Assembly: GCA_003435055.1 (NCBI GenBank)
Contig: QUMM01000006.1
Coordinates: 74,839-138,838, forward strand
Origin: Lachnospiraceae bacterium OF09-6
GTDB taxonomy: Bacteria > Bacillota > Clostridia > Lachnospirales > Lachnospiraceae
Length of the DNA: 64,000 nucleotides
Direction of reading: 5' to 3'
Part shown: piece after piece, positions 24,684-34,209 of the stretch
Position numbering within the stretch: position 1 is the stretch's first letter
Layout of the letters: every line of letters starts with the position of its first letter
Notes under the pieces: model-generated
What the model was told of the DNA's origin: nothing
The model's database searches: none
Seen by the model: only the letters and a program-made list of their open reading frames with translations
Translations under genes and position numbers: made by a program

Positions 24684-26477
24684 TTATTCCCCAATTTTTC
24701 GGTACAGGGTGGCAAGTCCGATGCCCAGTTGTCTGGCCGCTTCTTTTTTCCCCTGGGTGGTGTCTCCATATCTGGCAATGGCCTGACGAATGGCTCTCTG
24801 TTCCAGTTCTTTTAAGGTCAACACTTCTTCTGTCCCGCGCCCAGTCTCAGAATGTACTGTTCTTTCGTCCTCTTCTCCATCTGATGAGCTGTTTTTCTCC
24901 TCACTTTTTCCTCCCCGTTCTCTTACTTCCCGCGGCAAGGTCTTTTCATCCAGAACTCCATCCGTTCCCATCATATTCACCATGAATTCCACCACATTCT
25001 CCAGCTCTCGCACATTGCCAGGCCATGGATACTGTCTCAGACAATTCAGCACCGGTTCCGTAATCTTCCAGAAATATTTCTGAAAAAGCTTTGCATAATG
25101 AGTGGCAAAATGCTCTGCCAGCGGTGGAATATCCTCAATACGCCCTCTTAACGGTGCTATCTCTAATGGGATGACATTCAATCGATAATAGAGATCCTCC
25201 CGGAACTTCTTTTCCCGAATCATCTCCCTCAGATCTCGATTGGTTGCTGCCAGAATCCGCACATCAATGGGAATCACCTGATTGGAACCAATTCGGGTGA
25301 TCTTCCGCTCCTGTAGCACCCGCAGCAGCTTCGCCTGCAGATACAGCGGCATATCTCCGATCTCATCCAGGAAAATCACACCTTTATTGGCCAGCTCGAA
25401 CTTTCCGATTCGACCATGAGGATCAGCTCCGGTAAAGGCTCCCTTTACATAACCAAACAGTTCAGATTCCAGCAGGGCCTCCGGAATCGCTGCACAGTTA
25501 ATCGCTACAAATCTTCCGGAATGACGATTGCTGGCATTCCAGATCGCTGTCGCCACCATCTCTTTTCCCGTACCACTCTCACCGGTAATCAGTACGGTAG
25601 AACTGCTCTGAGCCACCTGCATGATCTCCCGCTTCATCTTCTGTGTTCCCTCACTGTCACCGATAATATTGCTACAGTCCAGTGTATGAACCGTGGAGGT
25701 CATTTCATAATACTTTTTCTGAATGGCTTTACTATTCTCAAACAGAAGCAGTTTGGCATATCTGCCTTTTTTTTGTGGCAGGTCATAAAGATGTCCCATG
25801 ATCGAGAACTCCCTGTCCCCAACTTTCATTTTATATTCATTCTGGTAATTCATGCGGTCACCGGTTGCCTCGATCTCCACATAGGTTCCTTCCGGCATAT
25901 CCAGTTCCAGCTGCTTTTTCGCTGCTTCATTGGACGTGGTGATCACATGGTCATCCCCGATAATGACGATTCCCTGATCAATATATCCGATCGTGCAATC
26001 CAGTGTATCCAGAAGCCGGTTCTTGTTATCCATCTCACGATATTCCCTGGCTTTAGTTGAAATAAAATCCGCAATCTGCTCCAAAAATTCCAGATAAAGC
26101 TGCTCATCCCCCAGGATTCGTTCTTTCTGTTCCCGGCTGCTGCCGACCAGGCCAATGATCCCGATAATCTCCATCCCCATACGTACTGGCATGGAGATCT
26201 CAATCTCTTCCTGGCAGTCATTACAATGAGGACAATTCTGACAGATCAGTTCCCGCCCTGGAGAATAAATAATCTGACGGCGCCCGGTTTTCAGCACCTG
26301 TCGATATACATATCCCTCTGCTGACATATCCTGATTCACCAGTTCACTGAACATCCCTGTCCCTGCCACACGATACAGACGATTATCCACCACTTCCACA
26401 TCAACACGGGAAATCTTCGATAACACATCCGCGTACTTTGCTACTGTATCCTGAATTTTTACTAAAATACTTTCCAT
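24684..26477 (-). CDS. Sigma-54-dependent transcriptional activator with Cys4 sensor region
   Basis: This 597-residue protein has a sensory N-terminus (residues 1-130), a PAS-like segment (about 140-250), the AAA+ sigma-54 interaction domain (about 270-500) and a Fis-type helix-turn-helix at the end (KKEAARQLGIGLATLYRKIG). The AAA+ domain has Walker A GESGTGKE, the sigma-54 loop GYVKGAFTGA, Walker B GVIFLDEIGD and the arginine-finger region FREDLYYRLNVIPLEI. The sensor holds CQNCPHCNDC (Cys 79, 82, 85, 88), a CxxCxxCxxC arrangement suited to an Fe-S cluster or zinc. It probably activates the ammonia-lyase operon through the palindromes just downstream of its gene. Confidence 0.9.
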   Translation of the reverse strand: MESILVKIQDTVAKYADVLSKISRVDVEVVDNRLYRVAGTGMFSELVNQDMSAEGYVYRQVLKTGRRQIIYSPGRELICQNCPHCNDCQEEIEISMPVRMGMEIIGIIGLVGSSREQKERILGDEQLYLEFLEQIADFISTKAREYREMDNKNRLLDTLDCTIGYIDQGIVIIGDDHVITTSNEAAKKQLELDMPEGTYVEIEATGDRMNYQNEYKMKVGDREFSIMGHLYDLPQKKGRYAKLLLFENSKAIQKKYYEMTSTVHTLDCSNIIGDSEGTQKMKREIMQVAQSSSTVLITGESGTGKEMVATAIWNASNRHSGRFVAINCAAIPEALLESELFGYVKGAFTGADPHGRIGKFELANKGVIFLDEIGDMPLYLQAKLLRVLQERKITRIGSNQVIPIDVRILAATNRDLREMIREKKFREDLYYRLNVIPLEIAPLRGRIEDIPPLAEHFATHYAKLFQKYFWKITEPVLNCLRQYPWPGNVRELENVVEFMVNMMGTDGVLDEKTLPREVRERGGKSEEKNSSSDGEEDERTVHSETGRGTEEVLTLKELEQRAIRQAIARYGDTTQGKKEAARQLGIGLATLYRKIGE

Positions 26478-26663
26478 GTCAGCCCTCTTTCGTATGATCT
26501 AACCCATCGGCTTTCTACATTTTATCAAACCCACACATCTTCCGCAAGGCATACGCATTTTTTCTTCTCTTCTTATTGCAGAAATACTTTCTTTTCATTA
26601 TACTGGAAAAGATGGGTTCTGTTGTTTTTCAGACCCCCTACAAAACTATGGGAGAGAATTGTT

Positions 26664-27941
26664 ATGAATATCACTACAGATAAACTATTCAGTCTTTTAA
26701 AAGAAGGAATCTGGAAATGTCTTGCCAGAATCGGCATTCTGCTGCGGTGGATCGTTCTGGCCGGAGCTGCCGGTGTGGTGCTTGGACTGATCGGAGGAGG
26801 CTTTGCCCGCTGTATCACCATCGTAACCGGATTTCGTATCACACATCCATGGATGCTGTATCTGCTGCCTGTTTCCGGCCTCGCAATCGTAGCCATGTAC
26901 AGATTAGATCCTTCCAAATCTGGAACGAACAGAGTACTGGAAGGTATCTCTGGTGGGAAATATGTTCCTCTGCGTATGGCTCCACTCATCATGATTTCCA
27001 CTGTGCTGACTCACGCCTTTGGTGGTTCTGCCGGAAGAGAGGGAGCTGCCCTGCAGCTGGGAGGCAGTATCGGTGGTACCCTTGGCAAATGGCTCAAAAT
27101 GGATGAGTACGATCAAAAGATTATGATTATGTGCGGTATGAGTGCCGCTTTCTCTGCATTGTTCGGTACCCCGCTGACAGCTACCGTTTTTTCTATGGAA
27201 GTCGTCAGTGTCGGCATCATGCAATATGCTGCGCTGGTTCCATGCTCTATCGCAGCACTGACTGCCCGGGAAATGGCTATTCTGGTGGGTGCGGAAGGAG
27301 AACACTTCGCTATTCCGACTGGCATTCCTATGAATGCGAAGAATATCACGCTGGTAATTATTCTCGCTTTACTCTGTGCAGCCGTCAGTATTTTATTCTG
27401 TGCTGTCCTGCACCGCACAGAACATCTGTATCAGAAGTATGTACCAAATGAATGGATCCGCGTAGTCTCCGGTGCGCTGCTGATTATCCTGCTGGTAAAT
27501 CTCCTTCACACTACTGACTATCTGGGTACCGGCATGAATATCATTACAAAGGCAATCTCCGGCGAAGTGGTTCCCACTGCTTTTCTGTTGAAGATGATCT
27601 TTACCGCCATCACCCTTGGCTGTGGTTTCAAGGGTGGTGAGATTGTTCCTACCCTGTTTGTGGGTGCTACCTTTGGATGCATCTTCGGTCAGCTGACCGG
27701 TTTTGATCCATCCCTGGCTGCAGCCTGCGGTATGGTTTCTGTCTTCTGCGGTGTAACCAACTGCCCAATCAGCAGCCTGTTCCTCAGCTTTGAGCTGTTT
27801 GGCTTCGACTGCATGCCATTTTTCCTGCTGGCCATCGGTATCGGATATCTGGAATCCGGATACTTCGGACTATATCACAGCCAGAAAATTCTGTACTCCA
27901 AGACAAAACTGCAGTTCATTAATACAAGAACCAAAGAATAA
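26664..27941 (+). CDS. ClC-family chloride channel/antiporter
   Basis: This 425-residue membrane protein has the ClC selectivity motifs: the gating glutamate in GGSAGREGAALQLGGSIGG (GxEGP region, with Ala for Pro) and the GFKGGEIVPTLFVGATFG segment (GxFxP region). About 10-12 membrane helices are visible. It may move chloride or fluoride against protons; the GREGA variant leaves the ion specificity open. The start at 26664 has GGGAGAGAATTG upstream, and a longer frame from 26622 has none. It is transcribed divergently from the sigma-54 activator gene and stands alone. Confidence 0.88.
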   Translation: MNITTDKLFSLLKEGIWKCLARIGILLRWIVLAGAAGVVLGLIGGGFARCITIVTGFRITHPWMLYLLPVSGLAIVAMYRLDPSKSGTNRVLEGISGGKYVPLRMAPLIMISTVLTHAFGGSAGREGAALQLGGSIGGTLGKWLKMDEYDQKIMIMCGMSAAFSALFGTPLTATVFSMEVVSVGIMQYAALVPCSIAALTAREMAILVGAEGEHFAIPTGIPMNAKNITLVIILALLCAAVSILFCAVLHRTEHLYQKYVPNEWIRVVSGALLIILLVNLLHTTDYLGTGMNIITKAISGEVVPTAFLLKMIFTAITLGCGFKGGEIVPTLFVGATFGCIFGQLTGFDPSLAAACGMVSVFCGVTNCPISSLFLSFELFGFDCMPFFLLAIGIGYLESGYFGLYHSQKILYSKTKLQFINTRTKE

Positions 27942-27945
27942 TAGC

Positions 27946-27979
27946 CAAAAAACAGGGGGATTCTGTCAGAATCCCCCTG
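27946..27979 (-). terminator. Terminator of the maltodextrin operon
   Basis: CAGGGGGATTC pairs with GAATCCCCCTG and is followed on the minus strand by TTTTTTGG. It lies downstream of the alpha-glucosidase gene; on the plus strand the stem also follows the ClC gene but lacks a T tract. Confidence 0.8.
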
Positions 27980-28005
27980 CTCCTGTCCGTTCAAAATCTT
28001 CTATT

Positions 28006-29676
28006 TTAGTGCATTTCCAGCACAACAGCCTGATACCCTTCCAGCTGTAATTTTTTTTCTTTCTGTTGAAATTCTCCGCAGTTATTCAGCAATACATTCT
28101 TCACATCCGCTTCCAAAGTGATGGTCTGAGGCTCTTTCTGATAATTTGCAATCACCAGCAGTGTCTGATCTTCTCCCTGACGGTAAAAGGCCATCAGGTT
28201 GTCCTGATCTGCATATACCGGCACCGTTTTCCCCCATACAATGGTATCTTTGTATTCCGGATTTTTCCGAAGCTGAATCAGCTGACGGTAATACTGATAC
28301 ACAGAATGCTCATCCTGTCTCTGAGATGCCAGATTGATTCTGGTATAATCTGGATTGTTCATCAACCATGGTTTTCCTGTCGTAAATCCGGCATATTCCG
28401 ATGCATCCCAGGAAAAAGGCACTCTGGCATTGTCACGGCTCATTTTCTTCACTGCTTCCAGTGCTTCCTCCGGTGACAGCCCCGCCCGCAGTGCTACCTG
28501 ATATTCATCGTGGGTCATCACATCATCGATCTGATCCATGGATGTGAAATCCACATTTTCCATACCAATTTCCTGTCCCTGATAAATAAACGGGATACCA
28601 CGTACCATAAAATGCAGCGTTGCCAGCATCTTCTTGGACGTATCATTTACTTCCCCATCAGGGAGATAGTGGCTCACCCCTCTTGGCTGATCGTGATTCT
28701 CGATAATATTCGACAAAAATCCCACATTCCAGGCTTTCTTCTGGCTGAAAAATACTGCATCACGGTATTCATTTGCCGTGATGTGTGGCCGGTCATACCA
28801 GCCCTTCTCGCTGGCACCGCACACCGCCGTACTCATATCAAACATAGTGGAAAAATATCCATCGTCACCAATAAAGTCTGGCAGTGTATCTTCGTGCTCA
28901 TCAAAAACCTCGCCTACGCTAAAGGCATCATATTTTGCAAAAGTCCGGTCACGTAGCTCCGTCAGGAAATCATGACAGCTGACTTCTTTTAACATATTTC
29001 CCACATAACTCAGCCCATCATCACGATCTGCCGGATAATTCTTCCATGGCAGAGACTTTTTCACATTAATGATAGCATCAATACGGAATCCTGCCAGGCC
29101 TTTTTCCAGCCACCAGTTCACCATGGTAAAGATCTCTTCCCGCACCTCTGGATTCTCCCAGTTCAGATCCGGCTGCTTCTTGTGAAACAGATGAAGGTAA
29201 TACTTATCCGGATGTCCTGGCAATGCTTCCCAGCAGCTTCCACCAAAATAACTGCGGATATTGGATGGTAGCTTTCCGTCTTTTACTTCTTCTATATAAA
29301 AATACTTTCCATATTTGCCATTCGGATCTTCACAGGCTTTTCGGAACCATTCATGTTCATCCGAGCAGTGGTTCACCACCAGATCCATGACAATCCCGAT
29401 GTCACGCTTTTTCGCTTCTGTCAGCAGCTCGTCCATGTCTTCCATATTTCCAAATAATGGATCAATATTATAATAATCTGAAATATCATATCCCTGATCA
29501 GCCATCGGAGAACAATAGATGGGAGAAATCCATACCAGATCCACACCCAGCTCCTTCAGGTAATCCAATTTACTGATTATTCCTCTCAGATCCCCCACAC
29601 CATCTCCGTTGGTATCACAAAAACTCTTCGGATAAATCTGATATGCTACTTTTTCATGCCACCATTTCTTTTTCAT
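28006..29676 (-). CDS. Alpha-glucosidase / oligo-1,6-glucosidase (GH13)
   Basis: This 556-residue GH13 enzyme begins WWHEKVAYQIYPKSFCDTNG and contains all four GH13 regions: DLVVNHCSDEHEW, GFRIDAIINVKKSLPW (nucleophile Asp), FSVGEVFDEHE (acid Glu) and NIIENHDQPRGVS (transition-state Asp). It has no signal peptide, so it hydrolyses imported malto- or isomalto-oligosaccharides in the cytoplasm. It is the last gene of the mal operon. ATG 29676 has GAGGAGAACC upstream. Confidence 0.9.
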   Translation of the reverse strand: MKKKWWHEKVAYQIYPKSFCDTNGDGVGDLRGIISKLDYLKELGVDLVWISPIYCSPMADQGYDISDYYNIDPLFGNMEDMDELLTEAKKRDIGIVMDLVVNHCSDEHEWFRKACEDPNGKYGKYFYIEEVKDGKLPSNIRSYFGGSCWEALPGHPDKYYLHLFHKKQPDLNWENPEVREEIFTMVNWWLEKGLAGFRIDAIINVKKSLPWKNYPADRDDGLSYVGNMLKEVSCHDFLTELRDRTFAKYDAFSVGEVFDEHEDTLPDFIGDDGYFSTMFDMSTAVCGASEKGWYDRPHITANEYRDAVFFSQKKAWNVGFLSNIIENHDQPRGVSHYLPDGEVNDTSKKMLATLHFMVRGIPFIYQGQEIGMENVDFTSMDQIDDVMTHDEYQVALRAGLSPEEALEAVKKMSRDNARVPFSWDASEYAGFTTGKPWLMNNPDYTRINLASQRQDEHSVYQYYRQLIQLRKNPEYKDTIVWGKTVPVYADQDNLMAFYRQGEDQTLLVIANYQKEPQTITLEADVKNVLLNNCGEFQQKEKKLQLEGYQAVVLEMH

Positions 29677-29695
29677 AGGTTCTCCTCATTCGATT

Positions 29696-30733
29696 TTACA
29701 ATATTTCTCTATATACCCGCATCACGTTTTTATAAAAAATACGATCTGCATCGTCTTCTGAAAATCCTGCCTTTACCAGTCCGTCATAAAGCTGTGGCAG
29801 CCCGGATGCATCCCCGAATTCCACCGGATTATCGATTCCGTCAAAATCGCTGCCCAGGCCGCATACTTCGATACCGCCCACGTTAACAATATGCTTTACA
29901 TGACGTATCATATCTTCGATCCGGCTGACTTTCACCTGCTGATCGGTCTCATTCAGAAAAAATGACGTATCAGCAGATAAAGCTGTCGGTTTCTCCGTTT
30001 CCGTCAGAAAATCACAACAGTAATTCAATCCCATAACTCCGCCCCGTTCAGACAGGGCACGTATCATGTCATCCGTCAGATTTCTGCAGACATTGCACTC
30101 TTTTGCAGCATCTGAGTGGCTGGCTACAAATGGTTTCTTCGTATAGCGAAGAATATCCCAGAATCCACCATCAGACAAATGAGATACATCCACAATCATG
30201 CCCAGGCGTTCCATCTCCTGTACCATCTCGATACCAAACTCCGTCAGTCCCTGTCCGTTTCTCTTTCTGAACTGCGGTCTTCCCTGCTCGTCCATCGTCA
30301 GATTCGGTACGCCGATTTCATTTTCAAAGTTCCATGTCAGAGCAATCATACGTACTCCCAGACGATAAAATGTTCGCAGTAATGATAATTGTCCTTTTAC
30401 CACGCATCCCTCTTCCAACGTCAGCATGGCACTTATTTTCTGATTTTTTTGATTTTCCAGAATATCTTCATAAGTAAACACCGGTGCAATCAGATCCTCA
30501 TTTTTCTTTAGTTCCTGATCATAGCAGTCGATCATCCCCAGCACCGTCTCCAGCGGATCCTTTGCCTCGCTCTTATCTATAAACATGGCAAAGTTTTGCA
30601 AAAGATAGCCGCCTTTTTGCATTTTCTCTAAATTAACACAGAGATTGCCTGATCGCAATCTCTGGTCTTCATGATGCTGCTGGGCTCGATATATCTGTGC
30701 AATGGTGTCACAATGCATATCAATTACATTCAT
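29696..30733 (-). CDS. Membrane dipeptidase-like M19 peptidase
   Basis: This 345-residue amidohydrolase-fold protein has the M19 zinc motifs: HxD in NVIDMHCDTIAQ, the bridging Glu in MLTLEEGC, VDVSHLSDGGFWDI and the SHSDAAKECNVCRNL segment, and GLGSDFDGIDNP. M19 enzymes cleave dipeptides, often with a D-residue. The ATG at 30731-30733 overlaps the malQ stop as ATGA and has a GGAAGG site upstream, which indicates coupled translation. A peptidase inside a maltodextrin operon is unexpected, and its role here is unclear. Confidence 0.85.
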   Translation of the reverse strand: MNVIDMHCDTIAQIYRAQQHHEDQRLRSGNLCVNLEKMQKGGYLLQNFAMFIDKSEAKDPLETVLGMIDCYDQELKKNEDLIAPVFTYEDILENQKNQKISAMLTLEEGCVVKGQLSLLRTFYRLGVRMIALTWNFENEIGVPNLTMDEQGRPQFRKRNGQGLTEFGIEMVQEMERLGMIVDVSHLSDGGFWDILRYTKKPFVASHSDAAKECNVCRNLTDDMIRALSERGGVMGLNYCCDFLTETEKPTALSADTSFFLNETDQQVKVSRIEDMIRHVKHIVNVGGIEVCGLGSDFDGIDNPVEFGDASGLPQLYDGLVKAGFSEDDADRIFYKNVMRVYREIL

Positions 30734-32226
30734 CCGTAATACCTTCCATACCACATCGTAATATTTTTTATTTTCTGAATCAGTTCTTCACTCAGTTCTC
30801 CCTTTTTCAACCGCCATTTCCAGTTTTCTCCCAGGGTTGATGGCTGATTCATGCGGGCTTCGTTGCCGTATCCCAGATAATCCTGAATCGGGATCACACA
30901 CAGCTTTGATACACTCTGCATGGCCGTACAGACCATATCCCAGTAAATCTCTTTATCACTGTCTCTGTGATTATTCAGATAATTACGCACCATCTGACGC
31001 TCCTGTGGCAAGATACCTTCAAACCATCCGGTCAATGTCTCATTGTCATGGGTTCCGGTGTAGACAACACTGTTTTTCGGATAATTATGCGGTAAATAAT
31101 CATTGGCACTTCCGGTATCTCTGGAATCAAATGCGAACTCCAGTACCTTCATACCTGGGTAACCGGTATCTCTGACCAGCTGTCTGACAGAATCTGTCAC
31201 ATAACCCAGGTCTTCAGCGATAACTTCCTTTTCCCCCAGACATTCCTTCACACGCCAGAACAGTTCAATTCCCGGTCCCTTTTCCCAATGACCGTTATGT
31301 GCTGTCTTATCTCCATAAGGAATCGAAAAATATTCATCAAATCCACGAAAATGATCAATGCGTACCATATCATACAGCTGATAGCAGTAAGCAAGGCGGC
31401 TTACCCACCATGCATATCCGGTCTGACGATGATATTCCCAACGATACAGTGGATTCCCCCACAGCTGCCCGTCCGCTGCAAAGCCATCTGGCGGACATCC
31501 TGCCACTGCGGATGGCAGATTTTCCTCATCCAGCTGGAACAGTTCCGGATTCGCCCAGGTATCTGCGCTGTCATAGGCTACATAGATCGGAATATCCCCA
31601 ATAATCTGCACTCCATTCTGATGTGCATATTCTTTCAGTCGGTTCCATTGCTTCAGAAATACGAACTGAACATATTCATAAAATTCAATTTCATAATATA
31701 ATTTTCTCTGATAATAATCCATGGCATAGCCCCATCTCTTACGGATGTCTTCCGGCCACTGATCCCAGCTTTTTCCACCGAAAAAGGTTTTCACTGCCAT
31801 AAAAATCGCATAATCTCTTACCCAGTATCCATTCTCTTCCATAAACCGGTGAAATTCTGGATTTTCACTGATTTTGCTGCGCACATATGCTTTTCTCAGA
31901 AGCGGAAACCTCGCTTTATAAAGCTTTCCATAGTCCACATGGCGTTCATCTTTTCCAAAATCAGCCTGATCACATTCCTGTTTTGTCAGAGTCCCTTCTT
32001 CGATCAGTTCTTCCAGACTGATAAAATAAGGATTTCCTGCAAAAGTGGAAAAAGACTGATAAGGAGAATCACCATAACTGGTTGGACCAAGCGGCAGAAT
32101 CTGCCAGTACTTCTGTCCGGCTTCCTTTAGCTGATCCACAAACTGGTAGGCACTCTCAGAAAAACATCCAATGCCGTATTTTGATGGGAGACTGCTGATC
32201 GGAAGCAATATTCCACTTGCTCTCAT
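30730..32226 (-). CDS. malQ: 4-alpha-glucanotransferase (amylomaltase)
   Basis: This 498-residue GH77 enzyme has SGILLPISSLPSKYGIGCFS at the start, IGDIPIYVAYDSADTW, the nucleophile in MVRIDHFRGFDEYFSIP, the acid Glu in EVIAEDLGYVT and the final catalytic Asp in YTGTHDNETLTGWFEG. It transfers maltodextrin chains in the cytoplasm, releasing glucose. AAGGAGGAGCAGACG supports start 32226 over the frame start at 32244. It follows the LacI regulator gene and overlaps the M19 gene. Confidence 0.95.
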   Translation of the reverse strand: MRASGILLPISSLPSKYGIGCFSESAYQFVDQLKEAGQKYWQILPLGPTSYGDSPYQSFSTFAGNPYFISLEELIEEGTLTKQECDQADFGKDERHVDYGKLYKARFPLLRKAYVRSKISENPEFHRFMEENGYWVRDYAIFMAVKTFFGGKSWDQWPEDIRKRWGYAMDYYQRKLYYEIEFYEYVQFVFLKQWNRLKEYAHQNGVQIIGDIPIYVAYDSADTWANPELFQLDEENLPSAVAGCPPDGFAADGQLWGNPLYRWEYHRQTGYAWWVSRLAYCYQLYDMVRIDHFRGFDEYFSIPYGDKTAHNGHWEKGPGIELFWRVKECLGEKEVIAEDLGYVTDSVRQLVRDTGYPGMKVLEFAFDSRDTGSANDYLPHNYPKNSVVYTGTHDNETLTGWFEGILPQERQMVRNYLNNHRDSDKEIYWDMVCTAMQSVSKLCVIPIQDYLGYGNEARMNQPSTLGENWKWRLKKGELSEELIQKIKNITMWYGRYYG

Positions 32227-32250
32227 CGTCTGCTCCTCCTTCATTTTGTT

Positions 32251-33285
32251 TTATTCTGTGATATTTCTTACTGACTGTCCCTCAATCAGCTGTCCTTCAA
32301 AAACAAGATGTCTGCTCTTGTTTTTCTTACGAATCAGTTCCAGCAGCATACGGATCGTGGCTTCTGCCATTTCTTCTACCGGCTGTCGAATCGTTGTAAT
32401 GGAAGGATTATAGTACTGTGCCACATCCATTCCATCAAACCCCACTACTGAATACTGATCCGGAATGCTGCCGCCATGATCCAGAATCGCTTTGCAGGCT
32501 CCCACCGCCATGCTGTCAGACATGGCGAATAAAGCCGTAAATGCCTTTCCCTTTTTCAGCAGCTGATCTGTCATCTCATATCCGGCCTCCATACTGTAGG
32601 GTGTCAGATTTCCAGGCACATAGCAGATCAGTTCCTCATCTACCGCTACGTGATAACGTTCCAGCGCTCTGCGGTATCCCTGCTGACGCAGCCAGCCGAT
32701 ACTTTCATCGTCTTTTCTGGAACCAATGACTGCAATTTTACGGTGCCCATTTTGAAGCAGATATTCTACGATCCGCTCACTTTCCTTAATATCATCTACC
32801 GAAATAGATGCGTATTCCTGTCGTCCATCCTCTTCTTCCAGCTTAATCGTGCTTAAAACAAACGGAATAGAGATCTGTTTGAGTTTTTCTTCAGAATGAG
32901 AAAAGTAACCTCCCAGAAAGACAATACCACGCAGTCTTTTTTCTTTCTCCAGCTCAATGGCAACTGTGACCTCATCCTGGTTATCATCCACATGCTGCAA
33001 AACCAGTTCGTATTTTTCCTTCTGAGTGATCTGCTCAATTACTTTAATCATACGGTTAAACAATGGATTACTGATTCCCTTGACCAGAACAGCAATGGCC
33101 TTGGCATCTGTTCTTTTCAGATTTCTCGCACTGTTATTTGGCACATAGTTATTCTGTTCAATGGCCTGCATAATCATATCCTTTGTTTCCTGATTGATAT
33201 CCGGATGATTATTCATAGCTCTTGAGACTGTGCTGACTCCTACGCCGCATATCCGCGCAATATCTTTAATCGTAACATTTCCCAT
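32251..33285 (-). CDS. LacI-family regulator of maltodextrin use (MalR-like)
   Basis: This 344-residue repressor has an N-terminal LacI helix-turn-helix (VTIKDIARICGVGVSTVSRA, hinge NNSARNLKRTD) and a periplasmic-binding-like sugar domain ending QLIEGQSVRN. It lies inside the mal operon between the permease genes and malQ. A perfect 24-base LacI-type palindrome at 36518-36541 upstream of the first operon gene is its likely operator. The effector is probably a maltodextrin, by context. Confidence 0.9.
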   Translation of the reverse strand: MGNVTIKDIARICGVGVSTVSRAMNNHPDINQETKDMIMQAIEQNNYVPNNSARNLKRTDAKAIAVLVKGISNPLFNRMIKVIEQITQKEKYELVLQHVDDNQDEVTVAIELEKEKRLRGIVFLGGYFSHSEEKLKQISIPFVLSTIKLEEEDGRQEYASISVDDIKESERIVEYLLQNGHRKIAVIGSRKDDESIGWLRQQGYRRALERYHVAVDEELICYVPGNLTPYSMEAGYEMTDQLLKKGKAFTALFAMSDSMAVGACKAILDHGGSIPDQYSVVGFDGMDVAQYYNPSITTIRQPVEEMAEATIRMLLELIRKKNKSRHLVFEGQLIEGQSVRNITE

Positions 33286-33369
33286 TGTTCTGACCTCACT
33301 CCTGACATACCGTTCCCACAGACATATCTTCTTATCTCAGTCTGCCGGGATCGGTTTTCTTTCGTTTAT

Positions 33370-34209
33370 TTAACCTTTGACAGCTCCTGCTACCACACCT
33401 TCGATAATATATCTCTGGCAGAACAGGTAGAAAATAATGATCGGAATGATTGCCAGCACCAGAACACCCATCATAGCTCCCATATCTACGGAACCATAGC
33501 CGCCCTTCAGATACTGAACGGCAATCGGAATGGTCTTATACTTTTTGATGTCCAGAACCAGATATGGCAGGAGGTAGTCATTCCAGATCCACATTGCCTG
33601 CAGAATCGTTACGGTAATGCAGGTTGGCTTCAGGATCGGAAGCACCACCTGGAAAAAGGTCTGAAGCGGAGTACATCCATCAATCATTGCTGCTTCTTCT
33701 ATTTCCAGCGGTATGGACTTTACAAAACCGACAAACATAAAGACAGAAAGGCCGGCTCCAAAGCCCAAATACACAACGATTATACCAACCGGATTGTTCA
33801 GATGCAATATGTTTGCGATTTTAGACAATGTAAACATTACCATCTGGAACGGTACAATCATAGAAAACAGGCACAGATAATAAATTGTATTGGTTGCTGC
33901 ATTTTTTACTCTGCAGATATACCATGCACACATGGAGGTACAGAGAATAATAACAGCCACAGAGCATATCGTAATAAACAGAGACAGCCCAAAGGCCTGC
34001 ACAAATCCTGTTTTCTGAATTCCCTTTACATAATTATCCAGTCCCACAAATATTTTTCCCTGTGGAATGTAGAATGGATCTCGGCTGATATAAGCTTTTT
34101 TCTTGAAAGAATTAATGAGTACCAGAAAAATAGGATACACATATGCAATCGAAATAATTGTAAACAGAACAGTCAATAAAGTCCCATGTTTTGCTTTTCT
34201 TACATCCAT
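33370..34209 (-). CDS. Maltodextrin-type ABC permease (MalG-like)
   Basis: This 279-residue permease has six membrane segments and the EAA loop EIEEAAMIDGCTPLQTFFQV followed by VLPILKP. It pairs with the MalF-like permease, whose stop it overlaps by one base (TAATG). No ATPase gene occurs in the operon, so the importer probably uses a shared MsmK/MalK-type ATPase encoded elsewhere, as is usual in Firmicutes. Confidence 0.9.
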   Translation of the reverse strand: MDVRKAKHGTLLTVLFTIISIAYVYPIFLVLINSFKKKAYISRDPFYIPQGKIFVGLDNYVKGIQKTGFVQAFGLSLFITICSVAVIILCTSMCAWYICRVKNAATNTIYYLCLFSMIVPFQMVMFTLSKIANILHLNNPVGIIVVYLGFGAGLSVFMFVGFVKSIPLEIEEAAMIDGCTPLQTFFQVVLPILKPTCITVTILQAMWIWNDYLLPYLVLDIKKYKTIPIAVQYLKGGYGSVDMGAMMGVLVLAIIPIIIFYLFCQRYIIEGVVAGAVKG

